A DNA stretch of 64,000 nucleotides from Buxus sempervirens (Eukaryota > Streptophyta > Magnoliopsida > Buxales > Buxaceae): NCBI GenBank assembly GCA_947561395.2, contig OX387190.1:31118858-31182857 (forward strand), given 5' to 3'. Every line of letters begins with the position of its first letter. Position 1 is the first letter of the stretch. Positions 24,720 to 35,700 of this stretch are shown here, piece by piece. Made by a program: the position numbers and the translations under genes. Below the pieces are notes generated by a model. The model did not search any database and was not told the origin of the DNA. It saw only the letters and a program-made list of their open reading frames with translations.

Positions 24720-24965
24720 TGGCATTTATTTGTCTATTTGTATAACACACCAATCCCACCAACAACATTGTCCTTTTTGGCCTATCGGGCCTCAAGCTTT
24801 TGTTCCAGGTTTTGTCTCGAAAGGCCTCATTGCTTAAGGGAGTCACAAGCCTACATATATATCATCACTTTCACTTCCCCAAACAATATGAGGTTCTATA
24901 ATCTCATAATCCACACCCTTAAGAGTTGCAGGTTCCTGTGCAATAGTCTGTCACCTTGTTAACAC
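24720..24965. mobile_element. LTR-like relic (fossil)
   Basis: Shares order and wording with the flanks of the hAT nest at about 27340-27455 and 28942-29045: a CACCAACAACATTGTC-like start, GGAGTCACAAGCCT, and an ATCTCA...CAC stretch. Such dispersed non-coding repeats of this size resemble LTR fragments. No ends or internal domains are clear; broken and old. Confidence 0.35.
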
Positions 24966-25192
24966 ATGGTAGCCCGCATCGTTGCTTGGTGATTTTTTTT
25001 TTCAATTTGTTGAATGCTTCAGTAGTGTTTTGGTGCCCCACAAGTACACCAAATTGTATATTGTGGGCACGAGGCCTATTACAAAACGGTAACAAGTTGG
25101 ACCCTGATCACAAGTTATGAGACCTTGACGTTGCTTGGTGCATACTGGGTGCATATATATGACCAAGCTACCATGTGGAAAGAGAAAAATGT

Positions 25193-25382
25193 TTTTTTTT
25201 TAATAATTAATGATATTATTAAATAAATAGCTATACAAGTATCATAACTTAAAGAGGTAGCACAACCCAAAATTACAGAAAACCCAAGAGGAACAAACTA
25301 TTGCCTCGTCAATACACTCAATCCTCTCTTTCATTAAGCATGTCCCTAGTCGATACACCAACGAACATGTGTGAACTTGAAG
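25193..25382 (-). repeat. Possible LINE 3' tail
   Basis: A plus-strand T10 run at about 25193 followed by AATAATTAATGATATTATTAAATAAATAG looks like the reverse of a LINE 3' end. No coding domain is recognisable in the short stretch before the hAT element. Confidence 0.3.
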
Positions 25383-25390
25383 CTCCTCGG

Positions 25391-26394
25391 TAGAGGTGGC
25401 AATTGTGACCCGTGACCCGCCCGTCTTAGGCGAGTTAGGGTTGACTATTTCGACCTGCGGGTTAGGTTTGGGTCATGAATTGGTTTTACCCCTCAACCCA
25501 AAATGACCCGATTACAACCCATTTATTTTTTTGTGTAATAAAAATTTGGAATATTATAATAACAATATTTGTGGCTACTCAACCTTTCTTATTTTAATAT
25601 AAATAATGACAAAGGATAATGAAGAAAGACTTTTTACGTATAAATATTTCAAATTTTTTAACCACTACTAATATAAATTGAGACATTGATGACAAGTAAA
25701 GTCTTTTAAGACTTTATTATTATGTTTTAGTTCTTTTCGTCATGTTATTTTAATTCTATCTTAATGATTGTTGTGTTTAGAGCCGGCAAAAAGTCAACCC
25801 GACCCGACGGGTCAACCCGACTAACCCGATTATAAACGGGTTGGGTTGACCCGTTTATTAATTGGGTCGGGTGCGAGTTGGGGTTTTCCCAACCCGCCTA
25901 AAATTAGGTCAAACCCGATTATGACCCGATTAAAAAAAAGTGTAAAAAATTGCATGCATCAACCCGATTATCCCATAATCCAATTTTAATAATATTTTTT
26001 AAAAAATAAAAAATAAAAAAAATATAATCGGGTTGCCGGGTTGAACCCTTTTAATGGCGGGTTGGGTTCGGTTTGGGGTTTCCCCAACCCGACAGTAATC
26101 GGGTCAACCCGAACCCGACCCGTTTAACCTCGACCCGACCCGAACCCAACCCGTTGCCAGCTCTAGTTGTGTTATTATGCTTGTTAGGTATCCTTTGATA
26201 TTAGAATGAATTAAAAATTTTATTTTTAGTAGTAATTTAAATTATTTAAATGGGTTGGCGGGTTGAAACGGGTTAGAGCGGGTTGGGTTAGGGTTGGGAT
26301 ATTCCACCAGTTTATTCGAGTGGAACCTTGGCTTGTTAACCCCATACATCAACCCGACCCTAACCCGCCCGAACCCGACCCATTGCCACCTTTA
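25391..26394. mobile_element. hAT non-autonomous element, TAGAGGTGGCAA family
   Basis: Ends TAGAGGTGGCAA and (reversed) TAAAGGTGGCAA, subterminal CCCGACCC/GGGTTGGG words, and flanking CTCCTCGG (25383-25390) and CTCCTCAG (26395-26402), an 8-bp target duplication with one change. A second hAT (25778-26165) is inserted in it. It is related to the copy at 39018-39683, which lies in the opposite orientation. No transposase. Confidence 0.88.
25778..26165. mobile_element. hAT non-autonomous element, nested
   Basis: Ends TAGAGCCGGCAA and (reversed) TAGAGCTGGCAA, with a perfect 8-bp duplication GTTGTGTT at 25770-25777 and 26166-26173. It interrupts the element 25391-26394, so it is the younger of the two. 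Dense GGGTTGACCCG-type repeats; non-coding. Confidence 0.9.
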
Positions 26395-26402
26395 CTCCTC
26401 AG

Positions 26403-27238
26403 AGATCTCAGCTAGGTTATAACTCTTAAGTTCCATATATTGTGTCCAGTTACACATTTACCCATCAAGCTTTTTAGCTTAAGCTATTAGGTCCATATGT
26501 AGGAGGTTCCTTAAGATTGAGGCATTTGTCCTCCCACAAGAAAAAAAACGTAGGAGAGGGTTTCGTTGTTTTACGAGGGTAGCTTTGTTTAGTTCTAGAT
26601 AATGATTGAGGCTATTTCTTCGGGGCTTCTTCTTATGAGCGAATCTAGCTGAGCATCTGATGCTTCCTTCCCCTTGGGTCTTGAAGTCCTCTACTGCTTG
26701 CTGGTGTTGTTTCCCTTTAGCCCCCCGATTAGTCCCCATCTTCTCCAAACCAGGCCGTGTCCTCCCTTGACTCAGCTCATCACCCTTATTCTTAGGTCCA
26801 TTTGTTCTTCTGAAGGGTTGTTTAACATGTTATATTGGTATCAGTGTAGGAGGTTCCTTATATAGGAGATGGTATCCCTCTTTTCATGAGCCCACTTGCA
26901 GATTCAGTTTATATAGGAGATGGAATCAATTTAGTGATACACAGCTTTGAGGTTTAACGTTTTAATAAATGAGATCGTCAGAGAACATATTACCAAAAAA
27001 ATAAAAAGTAAAAAAATGTCAGATAACATTTTCTGTGCTCTCTGGAAACGTACTTAGCCTTGAATTTATAACTACCTAGTCTCTTATCATTCAAGTAAAT
27101 AGCATGTTTTTTGTGTTGTACATGTTTTTGTGACATGACTGAATCCTACATTTCATTTTCACTATAAATATTGGGCCATAGAATAATTGATATCCAATAA
27201 AGGATTCTCATGCAGCTTTTAGGCAGCCAAGCCAACTA

Positions 27239-27282
<44 letters not shown>

Positions 27283-27340
27283 GTGTTTAAAATAGCTGTT
27301 AAATCAAATTTCTTTCTTTTAAATTTTGAAAAAATTTTAA
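26403..27340. other. Non-coding gap between transposons
   Basis: Small open frames on both strands here (for example around 26479-26865) have no recognisable domain and overlap each other. A 40-bp AT microsatellite sits at its right end. Confidence 0.5.
27241..27280. repeat. (AT)n microsatellite
   Basis: About 40 bp of uninterrupted TA repeat. Confidence 0.95.
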
Positions 27341-27621
27341 CACCCCATTTCCACCAGCAATGTCGTCATTGCTTGTCTGCTTTGGCTCGTTAGGCTTCAT
27401 GGTTTTTCTTCATGGGCTTTACCCAAGAGACCTCTTTGCTTAAAGGAGTCACAAGTAGAGCTGAAAATCTAGTTCGGATCGTCCAAAGCCCGCCCAACCC
27501 AACCTAAATAAGAGCCTGAAGTGAGCATTAAGTTTGGGTTTAGGTTGGGTTTTATTTTGAGCCCAAAGTTGAATTTGGGTTGGGCTTGGGTTCAAGCTAT
27601 ACAACCCAAAAAGCTCGAAGT

Positions 27622-28838
27622 TAGAGGTGGCAACGGGTCGGGTTGGGTCGGGTTCGGGCGGGTCATAATCGGGTTGAGAGATAATCGGGTTGGGTCGGGT
27701 TGAACCCGATTAGTGGCGGGTTGGGAAAACCCCAAACCGAACCCAACCCGCCACTAATCGGGTTCAACCCGCCAACCCGATTATCCTTTTTTTTTTTTTA
27801 AATAATTAAAAATCATGATAATGGGACCTTGGACAGTTCGACTCATTCATTTAATTGAAGGGAAAGGAAAAAAAAAACAAAATGATTAATTCAAACACCG
27901 GTTTAAGGGTATAGATTGTTGCTGTCTTCCATTAAATCGTTCCTTGTGTTCATCGAGAAGGAAAAAAAAACCTAAAAGATAAACCTAAAACTAAATGGGA
28001 TGGGTTTAATTTTATACGAAAAAACTTTTAGGTAGCGTCAACGCATAAATCGACAGTCTCCGATTCCTTTTAAACTCTAGGATGAAAGAAAAAATGAGAA
28101 TAACAGATTCACAATAAATATCATATATGTAAGATGCCGATTTTGCCTGGATTTGTTTTGTGGATGTTGCGAGATGCAAGACGGTGTTTCCGGTTGCCCT
28201 CTAAATTCCTAACATTAACTAATCTCTCCGCGTTCGCTTCAGTTCTTCCACCAACACCCTTAAGATCTTTAACTGATGATATTCGACAGCTATGTGAAGA
28301 GGCGTATTTTGCCGTGTCTTGACCTCCAACACTGACTCTTGACAAGAATGAAGCATCTCAAGAACAGTATCAACTCTCCCATGGCGAACCGCACAATCAA
28401 GAGGGGTTCTACCTTTGAAATCCTTGAAAAACAGTATTCCTTACTCCCTTGCAAGAGAGATATTATCCTGGCAACGTCGCTGGCCCCCGCGGCCAAGTGC
28501 AAAGTGCTCTGCCGCCACTGCAGATCTCGTTGGGATGTTGTCTTGCTGGGATCTTTCTGCCTTTGGAGTTGCATAATGGAAGAGGAAGAAGAGGGCGACG
28601 CCATGAGCAGCGAAGACAAAATGAAAGTCGAAAACCCTAGAGATTTTAAGCAAATGTAAATGGTTTAATCGGGTAACCCGTCGGGTGGTCGGGTTATAAT
28701 CGGGTTGACCCGATTTCTGACGGGTTGGGAAAACCCCAACCCGCACCCAACCCAATAAATAAACGGGTCAACCCAACCCGTTTATAATCGAGTTAAACGG
28801 GTTAAGCTATCGGGTCGGTTCGTTTTTTGCCAGCTCTA
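27622..28838. mobile_element. Gene-capturing hAT (Pack-type), inner of a nest
   Basis: Ends TAGAGGTGGCAA and (reversed) TAGAGCTGGCAA, with a perfect 8-bp duplication CTCGAAGT at 27614-27621 and 28839-28846. Both flanks carry the GGGTTGGG/AACCCGACC subterminal repeats of this family. The interior (about 28100-28660) is unlike other copies and holds an ankyrin-repeat gene fragment on the minus strand. No transposase. Confidence 0.85.
28121..28619 (-). pseudogene. Captured ankyrin-repeat gene fragment
   Basis: Minus strand. A possible start (MASPSSSSS, ATG at 28604-28602) leads to WRQSTLHLAAGASDVARI, an ankyrin helix pair; then, in a different frame, FKGRTPLDCAVRHGRVDTVL and NTPLHIAV-type units follow (about 28430-28290), and in a third segment NLEGNRKHRLASRNIHKTNP toward 28150, which looks like the variable end of a plant ankyrin protein. 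The need to change frame at least twice means it is not an intact gene, unless small introns are involved. The source was probably a plant ankyrin-repeat membrane-type protein (ACD6/ITN1/BDA1-like); the exact parent is unknown. Confidence 0.7.
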
Positions 28839-29050
28839 CTCGAAGTTAATGTTGACTTTATGTACACACTCTTATATAGATATATGTATAAAACTCCACC
28901 AAATATATATATATATAAGTGAATATTTATTTGTATATCTAGTCACAAGCCTATATATATAAGCCTTCTCATTCTCCTCTTCAATGAATATAGAATTCTA
29001 AGATCTCACAATCTATCTCCTTTAAAGACCATAGGTACCCATATAGTAGC

Positions 29051-31365
29051 ATGCCAACACACTAATCTAAGCCAACCTTCACTTTCTCCTCAGAAGCAAT
29101 GAGGAATTCTTGGATCTTGCTCGAAAATTATGAGATCCTAAAATCTCACATGCTCAAAAAGAAGAAAATGAAGGTCCATAGATGTAGGCTTATGACTCCT
29201 CCAAGCAACAAAGCCTTTTGGATAAACTCAAGAACAACCGTGAAACCCCAATGGGCTAAAGCAAACAATATCTTTGTTAGTGGAATCAAAATGTTACAAA
29301 AATAATCCTAATTATTCATGCACCGAGTCGTCTCACAATTATGATTGTCATTTGAAATAATTGAGTTGATTGTGTCATTTGAAATAATTAATTTCTCTAG
29401 CTGCAATGGTCTATTTACCATAGACTAATTGATGTATTTAATGCAGACTATTTGTTTATAATAATCTAAAGTAGTACATAAAGCAAGTAGGACTTCTTCA
29501 TGTAGATGCTAGCTAGATTTAGGCCTGAAGTACCCTCCATAACCTTTTAAATTAAGACAAATCATTTCAAGTACTATCCAACAAAAATTCGAACTTTTTT
29601 TTTTATATAATGTATGTATGTAATTAGCACACGTGTGCTCGAATAATTAAATTTATGGGTGCGTATAGAAAATTTCGATTATAGAATTTGATTAGTTGGG
29701 TGATAATTAGATTATTAAATGCATTGCAGCTAGCAAACATCCCTTTCTTGACATTGCCACTTGTAGCCATCATTCCATGTCGTTGCTACCAACTACGCAG
29801 TATTATTTGTGCCATTTGATGGGAACCTCAAACTAATGAACCACACCATTATATATGTACATTTATTGCATATATAATAACACTATTCGAAGATGGATTA
29901 CGTGGTGAATTTTTCTCCACCTTATTAAATTTGAATATTGGGGAAGAAAATACCTACTACCCATATCATTTTCATATATATATATATATATATGAAAATG
30001 ATATATATAGGTAGTAGGTATATATATATTAATGTAATTAATTTGACAGGGATAATTAACTTGACTTCATTAATTGAATTTCTTCTTCATAACCCAACAT
30101 GTGTTTCTTACGTAAAAGAATTAAGTTAAACCAATTTTGACAATAGTTTAATTTATTTAATTTTCCTTGTAAGAAAAGAAACTAAAAGTCCACAAAACTC
30201 AAGAAAATAAGGAAATGAGGATTGTGATTCTTCTCGGGCCTTCTTCTAAGAAACACCGCAGGAAAGTGATGTACGTATGCGACAAATGTTCTTCCTTTAG
30301 TACCAAGTATAATAACTGTAGGGTGTTTGATTATTATTAAATCTCTATCATCAGCTATAGAGCTTGAATGAGATTACTTGTTGCACGTAAGAAAATCATG
30401 AGCCGTTTATTTCTTAACTACTTGGACCCCCCTATAATTGAGAATCCTTGGACGTCACCTCTTTGACATTACTGCTATGCTTCGGTCAAATCATAAGCTC
30501 TCTCTCTCTCTCTCCTTGACAGCCTAAAGTCAAGGGCTTGAACCCTCAGCAAAGGAAAAGTATTAAAAAAAGGTAAAAACAGAGAAGATCAGACAATATA
30601 ATACAAACAGAAGGAAATAAAGGATACCCCGAATATTGTGTGTGAACACCATTACTGTTTCTAAGCTTTTTACTTACCCCAAAAGAATTAAAAAAGAAAA
30701 ACTTTTTATAGCCTCTTCGATTGCTCTCTCTCTCTCTCTCTCTGTATACCCTTCATCTTCTAAATCGGCTTTTTTTCCTTGACCAAATGATCTTACTCTC
30801 TGCTGCTTAAATGGTACGTATCAACAATAATTCTTCCTCGGCTGACTGCGGGCACAACTCCGACAAGATCGTCATAATAAGTAAATGCACCATATTTGTC
30901 TGTTGAGATGAAGCAAACGATATAAAACCAGACTCCTCAGTCAATATTAATCTGGTTAATTAATGCTATTGCCAAATCCATTTAGGCTGTTCTCACACCC
31001 TTAAACTGCTATATCTTTGCAGCCAGTGCCATAACCGAAAAGGGTTTGCCAATCCCACGTCCCCGGTTAATTGTTTTAAGAATTATACATGCTCATATAC
31101 TTGCATGTATGTATGCGTATATATATGCATGTTCTTTGTACACATTCAAAGTATGTTAATATACACATATATGTATATAGGATTTGTGCATACACGTACA
31201 AAAACATACAAACAATATTTTCTGGTTATCGATCAATGATGCATTACTCTATGTAAAGGAAGTTACCTATAAAGAGTGGTGGTATATAATGAAAACAGTA
31301 CAAATTAAGCAACAGTGGCGATGCAACTCCAGACCTGTTACAGATACATATTTAAAATTAATTAA
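29051..31365. other. Intergenic, upstream gap to MYB 3' end
   Basis: No coding exon recognised. Contains a palindromic ATATAT tract near 29970-30030 (GAAAATGATATATATAGG repeated inverted around it) and CT microsatellites at about 30500-30515 and 30724-30742. Confidence 0.5.
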
Positions 31366-32621
31366 CTAAGCAATCTCATGGATGAAAGGGTCTTCCAGTA
31401 GGAGCTCAGGCCAAAAGCTAGGAGCTCCTCCAAAACTAGAAGTGCTGCAAGCATCTGCGGGATTGATGATCGAAGCATCGGTTACTGGTGGGCGAGGAGG
31501 AGGAGGCGATGGAGAGGGAGACGAAGGGAGCCATGGAGAAGTTGGTGTGTTTTCCCCTTGAGTGAACACCGTAAAGTTTGCATCTTGAAGTATCTCAGTA
31601 CCGTTTAATGATGTCTGAAAACTGCAAGGGACTTGAAGGGTAGACAAATGAGAGAAAGGGCTTGTTGACTCAAGAAGTGGTTGAGAAATGGTAGTTCCAA
31701 GAGAACATGAGTTTGGTGTAGCCATGTGTGGTGAATTTAGAACCGGATTAATATCTTTAACTGAGGGAATTGAGTTCAGAAGGTTGAAGGACTCCATTTC
31801 TGTAATGTTAGTTAAGCTGTTTGAACTTGTCGTCATTGAAGATGCAGATTGCAGAAGGTACTGTAAATATTGAAGCCTAGCCAACTGAACAGCTTCTGCT
31901 TGTAATCTCACAGCTTGTTCTTCCCATGGCTGATGCTCCATAAGGTCTCTAAGGTTGGCAAGAGCCATCAGATGAGGCAAGCTTGAGAAAAGATCGGTTC
32001 GAGGACGGTGGGTCATTGGATCAAAACCCATCTGAATCAACTTTTTCTTTAGATGGGTGTTCCAGAAGTTCTTGATTTCATTATCCGTCCGGCCGGGCAG
32101 GTGCGTTGCAATTGCCGACCACCTTATTAACACAATTATACAAAACATATTGACTAATCAAATGCATAGAAAAAAAAAGATTTTTGTTTTCTAATGGAAG
32201 CTAAAAGATATTTGAAATTACTTGTTGCCAAGGATGGAATGAAGATTTAGAATTGTTTGCTCTTCTTCTTGAGAAAATTTCCCTCTCTTGATATCAGGCC
32301 TCAAGTAATTTGTCCATCTTAATCTACAGCTCTTCCCACATCTATTAAGACCTGAAACACCAAAGAACCCCTTGTCAGAATGAGGAGATGATGAATGAAT
32401 TAATATGGATAGGCGGATAGAAAGATACAGAGAAGGTGATTAGAAAGGGAGAGAGAAATAAGGGATGTATGGAGGGCTGTTGATCTACCTGCAAGTTTAG
32501 GGAGGGCTCTCCAACTTCCATGACCATGTTTTTGGATGTATTGGACAAGCTTTTGATCCTCTTCAGGAGTCCAGGGCCCTTTCTTGAGGCCATTTTCATC
32601 GCAACAAGGAGACCTTCCCAT
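31366..32621 (-). CDS. R2R3-MYB transcription factor, subgroup 24-like
   Basis: Three exons in transcript order: 32621-32489, 32351-32222 and 32122-31366, giving 339 residues, with the two introns at the standard R2R3-MYB positions. R2 starts after [17 protein letters not shown] (W17, W37) and R3 has the usual Phe in place of the first Trp ([10 protein letters not shown]) and ends [20 protein letters not shown]. Just after the repeats, [15 protein letters not shown] and [12 protein letters not shown], then a Gln-rich helix ([20 protein letters not shown]), match the MYB53/MYB92/MYB93 group. Arabidopsis members act in root endodermis/exodermis, in suberin control and lateral-root development. 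The C-terminal part is Ser/Pro-rich with [11 protein letters not shown]. Which of the three is the true counterpart is not resolvable here. Confidence 0.93.
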
Positions 32622-32700
32622 CTGAATTTCTGTTTGCGCTCTGATTTGGCTGCCTCCTCCTAGTCCTACCAACACGGGTGCTTACCATTTATATACACTT
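32622..32700 (-). promoter_or_regulatory. MYB core promoter
   Basis: TATATAAA on the minus strand at about 32694-32687 lies roughly 70 bp before the ATG, a sound TATA position. Plus-strand CCTACCAACAC at about 32666-32676 resembles an AC-type MYB-binding element but is not a perfect consensus match. Confidence 0.45.
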
Positions 32701-35700
32701 TTCCCTCTTGTCCTAATCCTTTTTTAAATGCAATTGAAAGTGATCTAGGTGTCCTTCCACTCGATCGGATTCCTTACTTGTTATACCCTTCTCTTTTCCA
32801 AAACGGCAAATAAGTCCTCCATCCTCAACTAAATTGGTTTTTCTTTCAAACACAAACTTCATATATATTGGTTGAACATTTCTTAATTAAGTCCTAATTC
32901 CGAGCTTCTCATTTTGGTAAGTTCGAATCTCTCATTCTGGCTTTAAAAATTAAAACCCCACAAGATCTTTTTAAAAAAAATTTAATTCCCTCCCCCCTAG
33001 ATCCTTAATTGAAGGATTTGGTTCCTATTTCAAGGTTTTATTAATGAAAGACAATTCAGGGCCAAATGGGTACTCAAGAAAAGTGAAGACTAAAGCAGTC
33101 TTTTTATTTTACAGTTTAAGCAGACAATAGATACAGATTAAATTAAAATATCGAATAAAGCTCAAACTGGAGGCCAGCGTCATGAAACACGTGGCCATTC
33201 ACCTCTGGTCTGAGAAACCTATTGCATGCACGCAACTGAAGGCACTATCGTCACAGATTGCATGGTTTCAAACAGTTTTACGTATTATATTTCGGGCCCA
33301 TGATAAAAGCCTAACAATGAAAGTTCACGCCAGCTTCCACTGTCGTAGAAGAACATACGCCAGGCCTGGTGTGATGGTGCGTAATACGCACATTGTAGTT
33401 ACAGAAAGAAAGAATCAGCCATTGTTGGACCACCCTGCTAGATCCAGGTGTACGTGTGTGTGACACTTTGGTCCAAGATCTTGCGAAGTTATCGAGGAGA
33501 TCCATATTTTAGGAAAGATCATCCCCGTTGGTCTGATTAAATGATGATTTGATATAAATTTTAATCAACCACTACAACAAGGACATAGAGTAATAGAAAA
33601 TAGGAAGCAAGGGACACAAATGTAGCATTTCTTATACGCTATGTTTTGCAGAGAAGAAAAATGCACACGTTCATGGTCTAAATCCTTGTTAAGTTGGTAA
33701 GACTTTCCATGAAATTAAAATCCTATTTGATGAACCTCATCCTGTTCATTCGTCGCTTTCTTTTAAATGGTTAAAGGGAGAATTTAGCAAATGATCTCTG
33801 AATCAAACTACAGTTATTCAACCTATGCAGACATACAAACTATTGTTTTTACAAGAACAGTCCATAATTTGGTGTGATTGATTAACATAAAATATTTACA
33901 TTAGGAATTATTTTGTCTCCCTGATGATACAAATCTGGCAAAAATATGAATATCATTGTAATGTAGGGCATTCATATTGGATGTTAGGTGTGAGATTAGA
34001 AAACAAGGTCTCTTTCCACGTGTACACGATGAGTTTCCCACTCTCACCAACTACAGCTCCTATAGGCGAAATCAATGCATTTATCTTATAAGATCCACAG
34101 AGAGGAAAAGAAAAATTAAGAGGGATTTGATATTTACATCCTTATGAACATACTGATCAGAAGATGAAAAGTATAGTATATGTCGTTTTAGGTCGTATAA
34201 GGTGACAGTTCAATCAAGCATCAGCCAACATTTTACTGGGGCGCTGTGAATTAACGGTATAAACTGTAATTTTTTTTATTAAGAATAGTTCTCCCAGTGT
34301 TGGTGATTAAGCATCAAATGAGATGTAAATTTCGACCATGATATCAATGTAATCTAATAAGAGGACAACACGTATGCTACCATATCCGTAGAAGTGATGG
34401 GGGGATTGAGAACATCGTTAATTAATCGATAAACTAAGATCAGAAGCAAAAGCTTTTCTTCTGAGAAAAAGACAGGAGGGGATGTGACCCATTTGACAAA
34501 GAAGAGAAGCTGGTTAGAGGAGAAGTTGGTGCAGCCAACTCCACATTTTATACCATCTTACAAGCCTTTAGACATTCCCTTCTTCTTTAACCCTGCAGGG
34601 AACGCGTCAATGGCATTTGTTGGTTGCTTGTCTTCTCCTTCTTTGTCCAGTAATCAATTTTCTTTTGTTCCCCAAAGAAGGGAAAAATGGTTAAATAAAC
34701 TAAAAGGCAAAGTCTAAAATACAAAAAGCTCAAGAAACAACGGCTAGATACAGCTGAGAAGCTCCTGTATGTTTCATGGCGTTTTGTAGACCAAAACTCT
34801 TATTCAAATTAAGCAAGTAGATGGTTATCTTAAGTTTCACTCCACCCAGACGCGCTCTAGGAACAGAGGGGTCTGGAGGGCTATTTCTTTTCTTTTCTTC
34901 CACAGCCCAAACCCTAACTTTATTTTTTTCACAAATAGGTCCAAAGATGCATACATGCATGCATGTATAAATGATTATTCAAACAACGCCATGGCTACCG
35001 GCTAATGGGGTAACTATAAAAATTAACCTAAATGATCAGGGCTTTTTGTCAAATAATTAATGCCCATCATGCATGCACATGTATACATAGATGATTAGCC
35101 ATCATGAATACATGCATAGGTTATTGACCCAAGGTGAGAGCAAATTTTTGTCTGGATCATCATGAACACATGCATAGATTATTATACCCAGGTATATATT
35201 TTCCTTTACGTTCCTCATTTGGTGAATCCGTACGAAATCAGAGGCATTTTTGTCAGGAATATATGGTCAGTATCTTACTTTAGAAGCTAGATGTTCTCAA
35301 GTTTCAAACCTAAACCGAGCATATTGAAGGGTCCACATTCGTAGCAAAAGGAGTCAAAATAACAACGACGACAATTGAGAGGGAAACCCATCTCCTTCAC
35401 CTTCCTCTTTTTCTCTCTCACTTACATCATTTGCTGTCGGCACAAGTTTCTCTCCTAGACAAACTAAATGATTTTTTCAGTTTTAGGTTTCAAGAAAACA
35501 CCATTTCAACACCTTCTTCACAAGGTAAGTAAGCCATCCACCTTTCCACAGTGAGAGAAAGATTGCTTCTTGAAGAGAGAGAGAGAGAGAGGTTGCTTCT
35601 TCAACCGAGGTTCCTTGTCGGGTGGACCACCCCAATACGTCAGAGGAAATTTAGTTTATAATAGTCTCTTAGGTCAGCAAAATATATATTCCATTAGAAA

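Larger units (their letters stand above)
27456..28941. mobile_element. hAT-like element, outer of a nest
   Basis: Flanked by a perfect 8-bp duplication GTCACAAG (27448-27455 and 28942-28949). Its left end reads TAGAGCTGAAAATC and its right end closes with ATATCTA, so only a few terminal bases match as inverted repeats. The related uninterrupted sequence at about 24846 has GTCACAAG once, which supports insertion at this site. It contains the element 27622-28838. Confidence 0.7.
27340..29050. mobile_element. LTR-like relic split by nested hATs (fossil)
   Basis: The outer pieces, about 27340-27455 and 28942-29045, correspond in order to the relic at 24720-24965. The hAT element 27456-28941 separates them. 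Old and broken; no internal retroelement domain seen. Confidence 0.35.

Noticed and set aside
33182-33505. Open frames of 93 and 64 aa on opposite strands
   Set aside because: No domain, no splice or codon support, and the two frames overlap; treated as chance.
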